Shown here one piece after another: positions 35,450 through 43,742 of a stretch of 64,000 nucleotides of DNA. A model generated the notes under the pieces. That model had not been told where the DNA came from and did no database searches. It saw only the letters and a list, made by a program, of their open reading frames with translations. The stretch lies in NCBI RefSeq assembly GCF_020885975.1, contig NZ_AP025183.1, forward strand, positions 1,178,001 through 1,242,000. The letters run 5' to 3'. Source of the stretch: Flavobacterium ammonificans (GTDB lineage: Bacteria > Bacteroidota > Bacteroidia > Flavobacteriales > Flavobacteriaceae). The position numbers and the translations under genes were made by a program. Numbering within the stretch: position 1 is the stretch's first letter; each line of letters begins with the position of its first letter.

Positions 35450-36085
35450 TTATTCAATTGAGCGAAAGGTTAGATTAATTCTTGTGCCAACAGGTTTAGC
35501 TGTTTTTGGAATTTGGTGTTTCCAAAAATGTTGTGTACTTCCTTTCATCAATAAAAGGCTTCCGTGTTCTAATGTAATGCTCTTTTTTGCATCAACTATC
35601 GTGTTGTGTTTGAGTTGAAAAACCCGTTCAGCACCAAAACTAAGTGAGGCAATAATAGGGTTGTGACCCAATTCTTTTTCGTTATCGGCGTGCCAACCGT
35701 TACTGTCTTTACCATCTCTATATTGATTGAGTAAAACGTTCGTGAATTGGCATTCTGTGGTAGCCTCAATGTAGTATTTTATTTTTTGCAAAAGTGAATT
35801 CCAAGGCTGCGGATGCATCGTGATATTGGAATAGGAGTAGGGTTTTCCTTCATTCCCATACAAAGCAGTCAATCGCGGTTGCGGATGTGTTTTTCCGTAA
35901 ATTGTGATAGTATCTTGTTGCCAAGCTATTTCTTGGAGTAATTCGGTATATATTTTGTCTGCTTGTTCTTTGTCAAAAAACTGAGGATAATATATAATCT
36001 CAGCGTCTGGCAAGTCGAGTAAAAGAGGTTCTGATTTGAAATTAAATAGCGATTCCAAAATACTAGTCTTTTTTATAATTGACAT
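35450..36085 (-). CDS. alkB: Alpha-ketoglutarate-dependent dioxygenase, AlkB family
   Basis: A 211-residue Fe(II)/2-oxoglutarate oxygenase that repairs alkylated bases oxidatively. The iron ligands appear in GWHADNE (His and Asp) and SLLLMKGSTQHFWKH (distal His), and RINLTFR carries the 2-oxoglutarate-binding Arg. Its layout resembles AlkBH2/3-like bacterial AlkB proteins. The ATG lies within the last 23 bases of the upstream transporter gene, in a different frame, so the two are probably co-translated. Confidence 0.9.
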   Translation of the reverse strand: MSIIKKTSILESLFNFKSEPLLLDLPDAEIIYYPQFFDKEQADKIYTELLQEIAWQQDTITIYGKTHPQPRLTALYGNEGKPYSYSNITMHPQPWNSLLQKIKYYIEATTECQFTNVLLNQYRDGKDSNGWHADNEKELGHNPIIASLSFGAERVFQLKHNTIVDAKKSITLEHGSLLLMKGSTQHFWKHQIPKTAKPVGTRINLTFRSIE

Positions 36086-36956
36086 TCATAATGACAATAG
36101 CCAAGATAATTAACACAATTCCGATCCATTGCCAAGTGTTGATGTTTTCATTCAAAAGGAAATAAGCCATTAATACGGAAACAGGTAGTTCTAAAGCCGA
36201 AACAATACTGCCTAATCCAATTCCTGTTAGCGGAAAGCCTGCATTGAATAATAAAGGCGGAATAATAGTACCAAAAAGCGCTAGAATAATTCCCCATTTG
36301 GCAAAGATTTCGAATTGGAAATCTCCCGTTTGGTTGGCGATGGCAAATCCGAATACAATGACGGCACCACCTAACAACATAAACAAACTGCGTTGTGCCG
36401 ATGATACACCAATACCTACTCGGTTTGCGGTAAACATGGTAGTAGTGAACGAAGCTGCAGATAGCAATCCAAGTACAATACCACGCCAATCTGTTACCAA
36501 TTTATTTTCGATAATATTCGTTGCCAAAGCAGTTCCTACAAGTACCACAAAAACCGAAATGATTTTTTGAGCAGAAGGCATTTTCTTTTCCAGCAGCATT
36601 TCAAATAGTACGCCCATCCAAACCGTTTGCATTAGCAGTACAATTGCAATAGAAACGGGAATATATTTCACAGCCAAATAGTAAAAAACACTAGTCATAC
36701 CAAGCGAAGTTCCCGCTATCATGAGTTGGATGATCGTTTTGGTTGAAGCTGTAGTCGCTTGATTTTTATTTTGTGATTTTTGAATCGTATTGATAAGTAC
36801 GATTCCTAAAATTCCATAGGTAAATTGCGCTATAGTCACTTCGGGAGTGGTAAAACCTTCTGAATAGGCTATTTTCACAAAAGTAGCTAACATGCCATAG
36901 CTTGAAGCTCCAAGTGCAATAAGTAAAACGCCTTTTAGTTTTGATTTACGCGTCAT
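36063..36956 (-). CDS. DMT superfamily (EamA) transporter
   Basis: A 297-residue inner-membrane protein with about ten membrane helices in two EamA repeats (ALGASSYGMLATFVKIAY near the start, VLGLLSAASFTTTMFTANRV in the middle). These proteins export amino acids or other metabolites; the substrate is unknown. The stop is one base before the DUF2721 stop-start junction and its end overlaps alkB by 23 bases. Confidence 0.9.
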   Translation of the reverse strand: MTRKSKLKGVLLIALGASSYGMLATFVKIAYSEGFTTPEVTIAQFTYGILGIVLINTIQKSQNKNQATTASTKTIIQLMIAGTSLGMTSVFYYLAVKYIPVSIAIVLLMQTVWMGVLFEMLLEKKMPSAQKIISVFVVLVGTALATNIIENKLVTDWRGIVLGLLSAASFTTTMFTANRVGIGVSSAQRSLFMLLGGAVIVFGFAIANQTGDFQFEIFAKWGIILALFGTIIPPLLFNAGFPLTGIGLGSIVSALELPVSVLMAYFLLNENINTWQWIGIVLIILAIVIMNVNYKKD

Positions 36957-36957
36957 T

Positions 36958-37368
36958 TTAATGAATTTGTTTTTTTTCCATTTCAGATAAATCGCTTAGA
37001 TGCAAACGCAAAGCATTCACAGAAATACTGATTTCCCAAAACGACAATCCTAAAGAAATTAATAAGCTTAACAAACTCATACCGAAGAAGTATATGCTAA
37101 TATTTTGTTCGTCAAAAAACAATAAAAGCATAGCAAAAACGGATAAAAACAAGCACAGCACACCAGCCATTTGCATGTAACGAATTAGAGTTAATCGCAA
37201 GTTAAGGTTCTTGATTTCCAATAAAATCATGCTGTTTTCTTTTTCTTTATAGACTTTCTTTAAACCACGAATGATGCTTGCTATTGTTAAAAAACGATTG
37301 GTGTAGGCTAGCAAAATTAATGAGGTAGCAGAAAAAAGTAATGCTGGAGTTCCAATTTCTAGTGTCAT
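36958..37368 (-). CDS. DUF2721 membrane protein
   Basis: A 136-residue protein with three membrane segments (about 9-22, 65-85 and 90-118). TPALLFSATSLILLAYTNRFL near the start is the DUF2721 signature. The function is unknown. I chose ATG at 37368 over TTG at 37395 because the conserved sequence starts there. It is the first gene of the cluster that continues into the DMT transporter one base away. Confidence 0.8.
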   Translation of the reverse strand: MTLEIGTPALLFSATSLILLAYTNRFLTIASIIRGLKKVYKEKENSMILLEIKNLNLRLTLIRYMQMAGVLCLFLSVFAMLLLFFDEQNISIYFFGMSLLSLLISLGLSFWEISISVNALRLHLSDLSEMEKKQIH

Positions 37369-37534
37369 TTCGTTTTGAATTGTATTGAACGACAAAGTTC
37401 GCTAATCTTTTTTATTAAATGAATTGAACTCCAAACTTAATTTTATAAATAAAAATTATTTATACATAACATTGTAAATATGAATAAAAACTTATGAATA
37501 ATTTTTACGAAATTTGAAAATAAAAAAAAATACC

Positions 37535-38299
37535 ATGAAAAAAATTAGTTTGATTTTAGTAATTAGTTTAGCTGTTAGTAGTTGTGTAACTATTAAGCCA
37601 GGAGAAGTTGGGTTAAAGCAAAGATTAGGTAAACTTTCTAATGAGATCTATCCTCAGGGGCCTGTTTTTTTTAATCCATTTACTTCTAAGATTGTTAGAA
37701 CATCAATCCAAACAAGAAATTTAGAACTGACGCTCAACCTACCAAGTAAGGAAGGTTTAAGTATTATGTCTCAAATTTCTATTTTGTATCGATTGGAAAA
37801 AAATGAAGTGGTAAAAATCGTCAATGATTTAGGTTTAAACAGTGAGAGTATCATTGCTAACGTTTTTAGATCAGCTTCAGCAGATGTTTGTTCACAGTAT
37901 TTTGCCAAAGACATGCACTCTGGGAAAAGATCTGAAATTGAAACAGATATTCTTAAGAAAATGGCTGGCAATCTTTTAGCCAAAGGAATTGTTATCGAAT
38001 CTGTTTTAATGAAAAGTATTCAATTGCCTCAGGGGCTTTCTCAGTCAATTGAAAATAAATTACAAGCAGAGCAAGATGCTATGCGAATGGAGTTTGTGTT
38101 GCAACAAGAAAAATTTGAAGCTGAAAGAAAAATTATTGAAGCAAAAGGAACCAGAGACGCTCAAAAAATTCTTTCAGAAGGATTAACTAACGAAATAATT
38201 AAATTAAGGAGTATTGATGCGTTCAAGGAACTATCCAACTCACCGAATGCAAAAATAATTGTTACCGATGGTAAAACACCTTTTTTAATTAACCAATAA
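37535..38299 (+). CDS. Prohibitin/SPFH-domain lipoprotein
   Basis: A 254-residue protein with a lipobox SLAVSSC (Cys17), a prohibitin-type SPFH domain (about 22-190) and a C-terminal coiled coil (about 170-215, QAEQDAMRMEFVLQQEKFEA). SPFH proteins form ring scaffolds at membranes. Bacterial prohibitin homologues usually have a transmembrane anchor, so the lipoprotein signal is unusual. The ATG at 37535 is preferred over TTG at 37514. A terminator follows. Confidence 0.85.
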   Translation: MKKISLILVISLAVSSCVTIKPGEVGLKQRLGKLSNEIYPQGPVFFNPFTSKIVRTSIQTRNLELTLNLPSKEGLSIMSQISILYRLEKNEVVKIVNDLGLNSESIIANVFRSASADVCSQYFAKDMHSGKRSEIETDILKKMAGNLLAKGIVIESVLMKSIQLPQGLSQSIENKLQAEQDAMRMEFVLQQEKFEAERKIIEAKGTRDAQKILSEGLTNEIIKLRSIDAFKELSNSPNAKIIVTDGKTPFLINQ

Positions 38300-38347
38300 A
38301 TGAATGGTTTGTTTTTGATTATTTAGTGAATTAGTAAGCTAAGTAGT

Positions 38348-38387
38348 AGTCGCCTTTTCGAGTTCTCTTGAAAAGGCGACTTTTTTT
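38348..38387 (+). terminator. Intrinsic terminator after the prohibitin-like gene
   Basis: AGTCGCCTTTT and AAAAGGCGACT form an 11-bp stem, followed by a run of T. Confidence 0.85.
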
Positions 38388-38512
38388 ATGATTGATTGTA
38401 TTCAAGTTCGTCTTAATTTTTTTAGTTGTTGTTACTTTTTTTTCAATTTTCCAGCTTAATTGTGTAACAAAAAAGGGAAATTGCTACTAAATCATCGAAC
38501 AATAATTTTAAA

Positions 38513-40624
38513 ATGAAAAAGATAATTATTTTACAAGCCTTATTATTTGGTACAGTTTTCCAACTTACTGCTCAAGAAACTACAAAAAAAGCAGAAGAAC
38601 TCAAGGAAGTTACTATTACAAAAAGTAAAAAAGCCATTGAGCAAAAAGCCGATCGTACCATTTTTGATTTTGCTAGCCAGCCGAGTTTGAACTCAGGTTC
38701 GGTTTTAGAAGGATTGAAAAAATTGCCGGGATTAATTGCTTCAGATATTGCCGGAATGATGTATCAAGGAAAACAATTAGAGGTGTTTATGGACGGACGT
38801 CCGTTAAATATTTCTTCCAATGAACTGAACGGATTTTTAGAAGGAATGCCAGCCAATGCAATTGAAAAAATTGAAATTATTACCCAACCAGGTGCCGAAT
38901 TTCCAGCTACATCTGGTGGCGCTATTTTAAATATCATTACCAATAAAAACGCCAAAAAATTCTTAAGTGCTACCTACTCTAATAGTGTTAATACCACTAA
39001 TTATGATCGCCTAAGATGGAGAGTCAACAATAGTATTTTGCTTAATGCTAAGAACAAGTATTTTGGGTGGCAATTAAATATGGGTCAAAATTATAGAGAG
39101 AGTGCTACTTGGGGTTCATTTACTAAAAATGAAAACCAGCTTAGTACTTTACTTTCTAAGGTTAATTCAGATCGACTTGGGAGGTCTAACTTTATGAAAT
39201 CGTCTTTGACATTTGATTTGAAAAAAGACCGGTTATTATTGAATTACGATTTGAATTTAAATAACAACAATAGTAATACGGAAGCAACCGGTTTAGGTTT
39301 TTCGTCAATAGATGCGACGAATTCAAAAACGGTTCGACAAGATGCTGTAGCTACTTATCAAAAACGATTTGATGACAAGTCAAAAAAGTTGGATTTTGTC
39401 CTGAATTTCAACCAGAATACCAATGAATTTTTGTTAAATACTGCCGGAATTGTTGCGCCAATACTTGACAATTCTTCGTTTCAAAAATACTTGAATCTTA
39501 AATTTGATTATTCACAGCCTATTTCTTTTTCTGATGAAGGTAAACTTAGCTTTGGAGCACTTCGTGATGATTTGATTTTTCAAACTCAAAGCAAAGGAAT
39601 TACGAATTTAGATTATCAAAGAAGCACTACCGCAGGATATTTTGAATTACAGACCAAGTTTAAAAGCTTGAGTTTTATTGTAGGTGGACGTGCTGAAGAT
39701 TATGCTATTACTGGAAAGACATTGACTACTGAATTAGTTCCGTTCCAACAATTTCGTTTCTTCCCCAACGCAAGTGCGCAGTACAATTTGAACAAGAATG
39801 TTTTCTTTAATGTGAACTACAATAAGAAAATTACATTGCCAAGTACCTCTGCTTTGAATCCAAACAACACCAGTTATCAAAATCAAAATATTGATAATAC
39901 AGGTAACCCTAATTTACAGCCTACTATTTTTGATAATTATGAAGTCAAGTTAAGTGCTTACGATTATGCATTTATCGGGTATTCTGTTAGTAATGCCAGA
40001 AATCAAGTAGTACAAAGAGTAAATTTGAATCCTCGCTCGAATGTGGTAATCAACACTTTTGAGAATGTACCGGAACTTAAAGTGCATAATTTTAATATAG
40101 GAATGCCAATTCCCTATATGTTGTTTACCAAAGGAATTGCAGAAACAATGAAAATGAATGTCAATCCAGATGAGATGAACTTTCTATTTGTATATGCAGC
40201 CTATCAGTTGCATCAAATTCCTAGCTTGGATACTCGTGGTTTTTGGATTTATAATCTAATGTCACAATTGGTTTTACCAAGTAAAATTAAGTTTGTTACC
40301 AATTTTAGTTATATCACAGCTAATGGGAATTACTATTATTTCCTTGCAGAAAAACCTTTTAATAACTCGCTGGATCTTTCCTTCTCAAAGAAGTTTTTCA
40401 ACGATCGATTGTCTGTTTCAATCAATGTGGATGATTTATTGAATACGAATCGCATTGTTTTCAACTCGGTAAATACTCCTTTATTTTTGAATAATAAACA
40501 AGATACCCGTCGTTTTGGATTTAGTATAAATTACAAGATTCCAACGAAGAATAAATTAGCGAGAGAAACTCCAATTTTATTGAACAAGGATAAAAAAGAA
40601 GATTCCGGAATAATCGGAAATTAA
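38513..40624 (+). CDS. TonB-dependent receptor-like outer membrane beta-barrel protein
   Basis: A 703-residue outer-membrane protein with a signal peptide (1-20, ending LTAQ), a plug domain (about 45-145, SGSVLEGLKKLPGL and GGAILNIIT) and a long beta barrel to the C-terminus. It starts the plug almost directly after the signal peptide and so lacks the carboxypeptidase-regulatory-like N-terminal domain common in Bacteroidota receptors. No SusD partner or iron gene is adjacent, so the substrate is unknown. Confidence 0.87.
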   Translation: MKKIIILQALLFGTVFQLTAQETTKKAEELKEVTITKSKKAIEQKADRTIFDFASQPSLNSGSVLEGLKKLPGLIASDIAGMMYQGKQLEVFMDGRPLNISSNELNGFLEGMPANAIEKIEIITQPGAEFPATSGGAILNIITNKNAKKFLSATYSNSVNTTNYDRLRWRVNNSILLNAKNKYFGWQLNMGQNYRESATWGSFTKNENQLSTLLSKVNSDRLGRSNFMKSSLTFDLKKDRLLLNYDLNLNNNNSNTEATGLGFSSIDATNSKTVRQDAVATYQKRFDDKSKKLDFVLNFNQNTNEFLLNTAGIVAPILDNSSFQKYLNLKFDYSQPISFSDEGKLSFGALRDDLIFQTQSKGITNLDYQRSTTAGYFELQTKFKSLSFIVGGRAEDYAITGKTLTTELVPFQQFRFFPNASAQYNLNKNVFFNVNYNKKITLPSTSALNPNNTSYQNQNIDNTGNPNLQPTIFDNYEVKLSAYDYAFIGYSVSNARNQVVQRVNLNPRSNVVINTFENVPELKVHNFNIGMPIPYMLFTKGIAETMKMNVNPDEMNFLFVYAAYQLHQIPSLDTRGFWIYNLMSQLVLPSKIKFVTNFSYITANGNYYYFLAEKPFNNSLDLSFSKKFFNDRLSVSINVDDLLNTNRIVFNSVNTPLFLNNKQDTRRFGFSINYKIPTKNKLARETPILLNKDKKEDSGIIGN

Positions 40625-40645
40625 TTATTTGATTGATTTATTCTC

Positions 40646-40783
40646 AACCACATAGAAACATAGAATTGTTTAAATAGATAAAGAGGTTTTAGAAAAAGCT
40701 CTCTTTATCACATAGTGCTAATGTGAAGAGTGAAACGTCTAGATTAATCTTTAATTATAGATTTTGCTATGTTTTTATGTGGT
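40646..40783 (+). repeat. P-element copy upstream of higBA region (138 bp, terminal inverted repeats)
   Basis: Left end AACCACATAGAAACATAG (40646-40663) and right end CTATGTTTTTATGTGGT (40767-40783) are near-perfect inverted repeats. Between them is CACATAGTGCTAATGTG, a hairpin, and AAACGTCTAGATTAATC. Same family as 41530-41652 and the array at 45.8-46.9 kb. No coding capacity. Confidence 0.85.
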
Positions 40784-40859
40784 AAAAAAATATTTATGAC
40801 TAGTTATTTAAAGATGATAGACTTATTATAGAGGGTTTTTACAACTGAAAGACTGTAAA

Positions 40860-41159
40860 TTACACAACGTTATTTTCAATTGGTTTTATGTTTTTGAAAT
40901 CATTTTTCTTTAAGTTATTTTCCTCTTCTAGGTCATAATCATCTTGAAGGCCAAGCCAAAATTTAGCACTAGTTCCAAAATACAGAGAAAGTCTTAGCGC
41001 TGTATCAGCAGTGATTCTACGTTTACCTTTTACTATTTCACTAACTCTTGTTTGAGGAATAAATGTTTCTTTGGACAAACGATAGGCAGATATTCCAAGC
41101 GGTTCAAGAAATTCTTCTTTTAAGACTTCTCCAGGATGTATGTTTTTCAAATTTTCCAT
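40860..41159 (-). CDS. higA: HigA-type antitoxin (HTH XRE)
   Basis: A 99-residue helix-turn-helix protein of the HigA addiction-module family: HPGEVLKEEFLEPLGISAYR with TRVSEIVKGKRRITADTALR forms the DNA-binding half, and SLYFGTSAKFWLGLQDDYDL the family tail. It neutralises the HigB toxin by direct binding and usually represses the operon. It begins 12 bases after the toxin gene, which is upstream, the usual HigBA order. The pair is bracketed by two P elements. Confidence 0.93.
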   Translation of the reverse strand: MENLKNIHPGEVLKEEFLEPLGISAYRLSKETFIPQTRVSEIVKGKRRITADTALRLSLYFGTSAKFWLGLQDDYDLEEENNLKKNDFKNIKPIENNVV

Positions 41160-41171
41160 AACACTTATTTA

Positions 41172-41453
41172 TTAATGATAATCAATAATTTGTACTTCGT
41201 ATGCATTGTCGTTTTCCCAATTAAAAATAATTCGCCACTGATTATTAATTCTAATGCTATAAAGGCCAGAGAAGTTGCCACTCAATTTTTCTAAATGATT
41301 AGCGGGTAGAATTCTCAAATCAGTTATGTTTTGAGCATTATTTATCATTCTTAATTTTCGTCTAGCTACATTTTGGATTTCGGAAGGCAATTTTTTTGAC
41401 TGTATGCCATTCCAAATTTTCTCTGTCTCTTTATTGCTAAAACTTTTTATCAC
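41172..41453 (-). CDS. higB: HigB/RelE-type toxin
   Basis: A 93-residue RelE/ParE-fold toxin of the HigB branch, an mRNA interferase that acts on translating ribosomes. SFSNKETEKIWNG, LRMINNAQNITDLRILPANH and RINNQWRIIFNWENDNAYEV are characteristic. It starts with GTG at 41453 because a stop codon lies two codons upstream and no ATG is available. It precedes the antitoxin, so the transcript reads toxin then antitoxin. Confidence 0.93.
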   Translation of the reverse strand: MIKSFSNKETEKIWNGIQSKKLPSEIQNVARRKLRMINNAQNITDLRILPANHLEKLSGNFSGLYSIRINNQWRIIFNWENDNAYEVQIIDYH

Positions 41454-41529
41454 TACTCACGCGTTACAATACTAACGCCAAAGATAAGTAATTGTTTTTT
41501 ATAATCACTAAAAGTTGTTGAATTTTTGA

Positions 41530-41652
41530 AGTGGGATAAACAGAAAAAGAGGTTTTAGAAAAAAACACTGTTTTTAACATAGTACTAATGTGAATAGTGA
41601 AACGTCTAGATTAATCTTTTATTATAGATTTTGCTATGTTTCTATGTGGTTA
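41530..41652 (+). repeat. P-element copy downstream of higBA region, left end missing
   Basis: The right end CTATGTTTCTATGTGGTT and the core AAACGTCTAGATTAATC match the copy at 40646-40783 in the same orientation, but the AACCACATAG left end is missing. The two copies flank higBA as direct repeats. Confidence 0.8.
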
Positions 41653-41669
41653 AAAAATATTAAAAACAA

Positions 41670-41704
41670 AAAACCCTGCTAGTGACTAGCAGGGTTTTTT
41701 ATTT
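41670..41704. terminator. Bidirectional terminator of htpG
   Basis: AAACCCTGCTAG and CTAGCAGGGTTT form a 12-bp stem around TGA, with T runs on both strands. Confidence 0.85.
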
Positions 41705-41720
41705 TATTCTAAGTTCGTAA

Positions 41721-43604
41721 TTATTTAATCAACTCAAAACTACGTTTTACAAAAGCGGTTAAGGCTTCTCCTTTCAATAAGTTTTGAGACAATTTAGCCA
41801 AGTCTAAGGCTTGTTTAACTAAGCTTTCTTGAGTGGTTTTGTCTTCGGTATTCAAAATAGTAGTCGCCAAATCGGAGTTGGTGTTCACTACCAAATTGTA
41901 CATTTCTGGCATATTGCCCATTCCAAACATACCACCGCCAGTTTGACTCATTTCTTTCATTCTACGCATGAACTCTGGTTGCGTAATGATGAATGGCGCC
42001 GACTGACTGTCTAAAGCTTCCAATTGAACGGTATAATTTTGTTTTGGAACAATCGTTTCTACTACGGTTTTCAAACTCGTTTGCTCGTCTTCAGATAATT
42101 TAGAAATAGCATTGTCTTCTTTCTTGATTAAATTATCAATATGGTCTGAATCGACACGTACAAAACGAATCTCGCTATTGTCACCTTCAATCTTTTGGAT
42201 TAAGTGAGAGATAATTGGCGAATCCAACAACAATACTTCGTATCCTTTTTCTTTGGCGATTTCAATGTAAGAGTGTTGTGCTTCTTTGTTACTTGCGTAC
42301 AACACTACTAATTTGTTGTCTTTATCGGTTTGCTTTTCTTTCAGTTGTTCTTTCAACTCCTCCAAAGTGAAGTACTTGTCATCTACCGTTGGGTATAAAA
42401 CAAAAGCGCCTGCTTTTTCATAGAATTTATCTTCAGACAACATTCCGTATTCCAAAACAATTTTAATGTCGTTCCATTTTTGTTCAAAATCGGCACGATT
42501 GTCATTGAATAAGGCTTTCAGTTTATCGGCTACTTTACGAGTGATGTAATTCGAGATTTTTTTCACCGCAGCATCTGCTTGTAAACCTGAACGCGATACG
42601 TTCAACGGAATATCCGGTGAGTCAATTACTCCTTTTAACATTGTCAAGAATTCAGGTACAATTCCTTCTACATTATCCGTAACAAACACTTGGTTTTGGT
42701 ACAACTGAATTTTGTCTTTTTGGATTTGTAAATCAGCTCCTAATTTAGGGAAGTACAAAATCCCTGTTAAGTTGAACGGATAATCTACATTCAAGTGAAT
42801 GTTGAATAACGGCTCTTCAAACTGCATTGGGTACAACTCGTGGTAGAACTTTTTGTAGTCTTCTTCGGTTAATTCTGAAGGCTGTTTAGTCCAAGCAGGA
42901 TTTGGATTGTTGATGATATTATCCACTTCGATAGTTTCTGGTTTTGCGTCTTCGGCAGCACCTTCTGGTAATGGAAGTGTTTCCGTTTTGGTTCCAAATT
43001 TAATTGGAATCGGCATGAATTTATTGTAACGGTTCAGTAATTCTCTGATTTTAGCTTCTTCTAAAAACTCTACAGAATCTTCGGCGATATGCAAAATAAT
43101 TTCGGTACCTCTGTCGGTTTTATCAGCTGGTTCTAAAGTAAATTCAGGACTACCATCGCAAGTCCAATGCGCTGCTGGTTCGTCTTTGAATGATTTAGTA
43201 ATGATTTCTACTTTTTCAGCCACCATAAAAGCGGAGTAGAATCCAAGACCAAAGTGTCCAATAATTCCAGAATCTTTAGCCGAATCTTTGTATTTGTCCA
43301 AGAATTCTTCAGCTCCTGAAAAAGCCACTTGGTTGATGTATTTTTCTACTTCGTCAGCAGTCATCCCCAAACCTTGATCAATGATGTGCAGTTTCTTGCC
43401 TTCTTTGTCAATTTTTACTTCAATAATTGGGTTTCCGTACTCAACTTTGGCTTCGCCAATACTTGTTAAGTGTTTTAATTTTAAGGTAGCGTCTGTTCCA
43501 TTTGAAATCAATTCGCGCAAGAAAATTTCGTGATCGCTGTATAAAAATTTCTTGATTAATGGGAAGATGTTCTCTACCGAAACATTAATTTTTCCAGTTG
43601 TCAT
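41721..43604 (-). CDS. htpG: Molecular chaperone HtpG (Hsp90)
   Basis: A 627-residue bacterial Hsp90, an ATP-driven chaperone of the cytoplasm. The GHKL ATP site is seen in ISNGTDATLK and IGHFGLGFYSAFMV; the middle and C-terminal dimerisation domains are intact. The protein contains the proline- and acidic-rich stretch near 205-230 common in Bacteroidota Hsp90. The gene is transcribed away from an ABC ATPase, with a 17-bp near-palindrome in the shared gap. Confidence 0.96.
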   Translation of the reverse strand: MTTGKINVSVENIFPLIKKFLYSDHEIFLRELISNGTDATLKLKHLTSIGEAKVEYGNPIIEVKIDKEGKKLHIIDQGLGMTADEVEKYINQVAFSGAEEFLDKYKDSAKDSGIIGHFGLGFYSAFMVAEKVEIITKSFKDEPAAHWTCDGSPEFTLEPADKTDRGTEIILHIAEDSVEFLEEAKIRELLNRYNKFMPIPIKFGTKTETLPLPEGAAEDAKPETIEVDNIINNPNPAWTKQPSELTEEDYKKFYHELYPMQFEEPLFNIHLNVDYPFNLTGILYFPKLGADLQIQKDKIQLYQNQVFVTDNVEGIVPEFLTMLKGVIDSPDIPLNVSRSGLQADAAVKKISNYITRKVADKLKALFNDNRADFEQKWNDIKIVLEYGMLSEDKFYEKAGAFVLYPTVDDKYFTLEELKEQLKEKQTDKDNKLVVLYASNKEAQHSYIEIAKEKGYEVLLLDSPIISHLIQKIEGDNSEIRFVRVDSDHIDNLIKKEDNAISKLSEDEQTSLKTVVETIVPKQNYTVQLEALDSQSAPFIITQPEFMRRMKEMSQTGGGMFGMGNMPEMYNLVVNTNSDLATTILNTEDKTTQESLVKQALDLAKLSQNLLKGEALTAFVKRSFELIK

Positions 43605-43671
43605 AGTGTATAAATTTTAAGTTTAAATTGATGAAATGCTAGTTTTCAAATAGAATACCATTTTATTAAAA

Positions 43672-43688
43672 TGTGACAAATTGTCGCA
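43672..43688. promoter_or_regulatory. Near-palindromic operator candidate between htpG and the ABC ATPase
   Basis: TGTGACAA, A, TTGTCGCA is a 17-bp inverted repeat with one mismatch. It lies between the divergent htpG gene and the promoter of the next gene. It could bind a regulator of htpG; this is inference. Confidence 0.4.
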
Positions 43689-43716
43689 ACCCTTCCAGGA
43701 TTCAAATTAAACATTG

Positions 43717-43724
43717 TAAATTTG
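43717..43724 (+). promoter_or_regulatory. -7 promoter box for the ABC ATPase
   Basis: TAAATTTG, a perfect match to TAnnTTTG, 18 bases before the ATG at 43743. The alternative TTG start at 43722 falls inside the box. Confidence 0.55.
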
Positions 43725-43742
43725 GCTTCTTTAAACTCAACT

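Noticed and set aside
36148..36570. Open frames in other frames over the DMT transporter
   Set aside because: They lack family features and overlap a well-supported ten-helix transporter.
40646..41652. Complete composite transposon around higBA
   Set aside because: No transposase or integrase is present and one flanking copy lacks an end; only a repeat-bracketed module is claimed.
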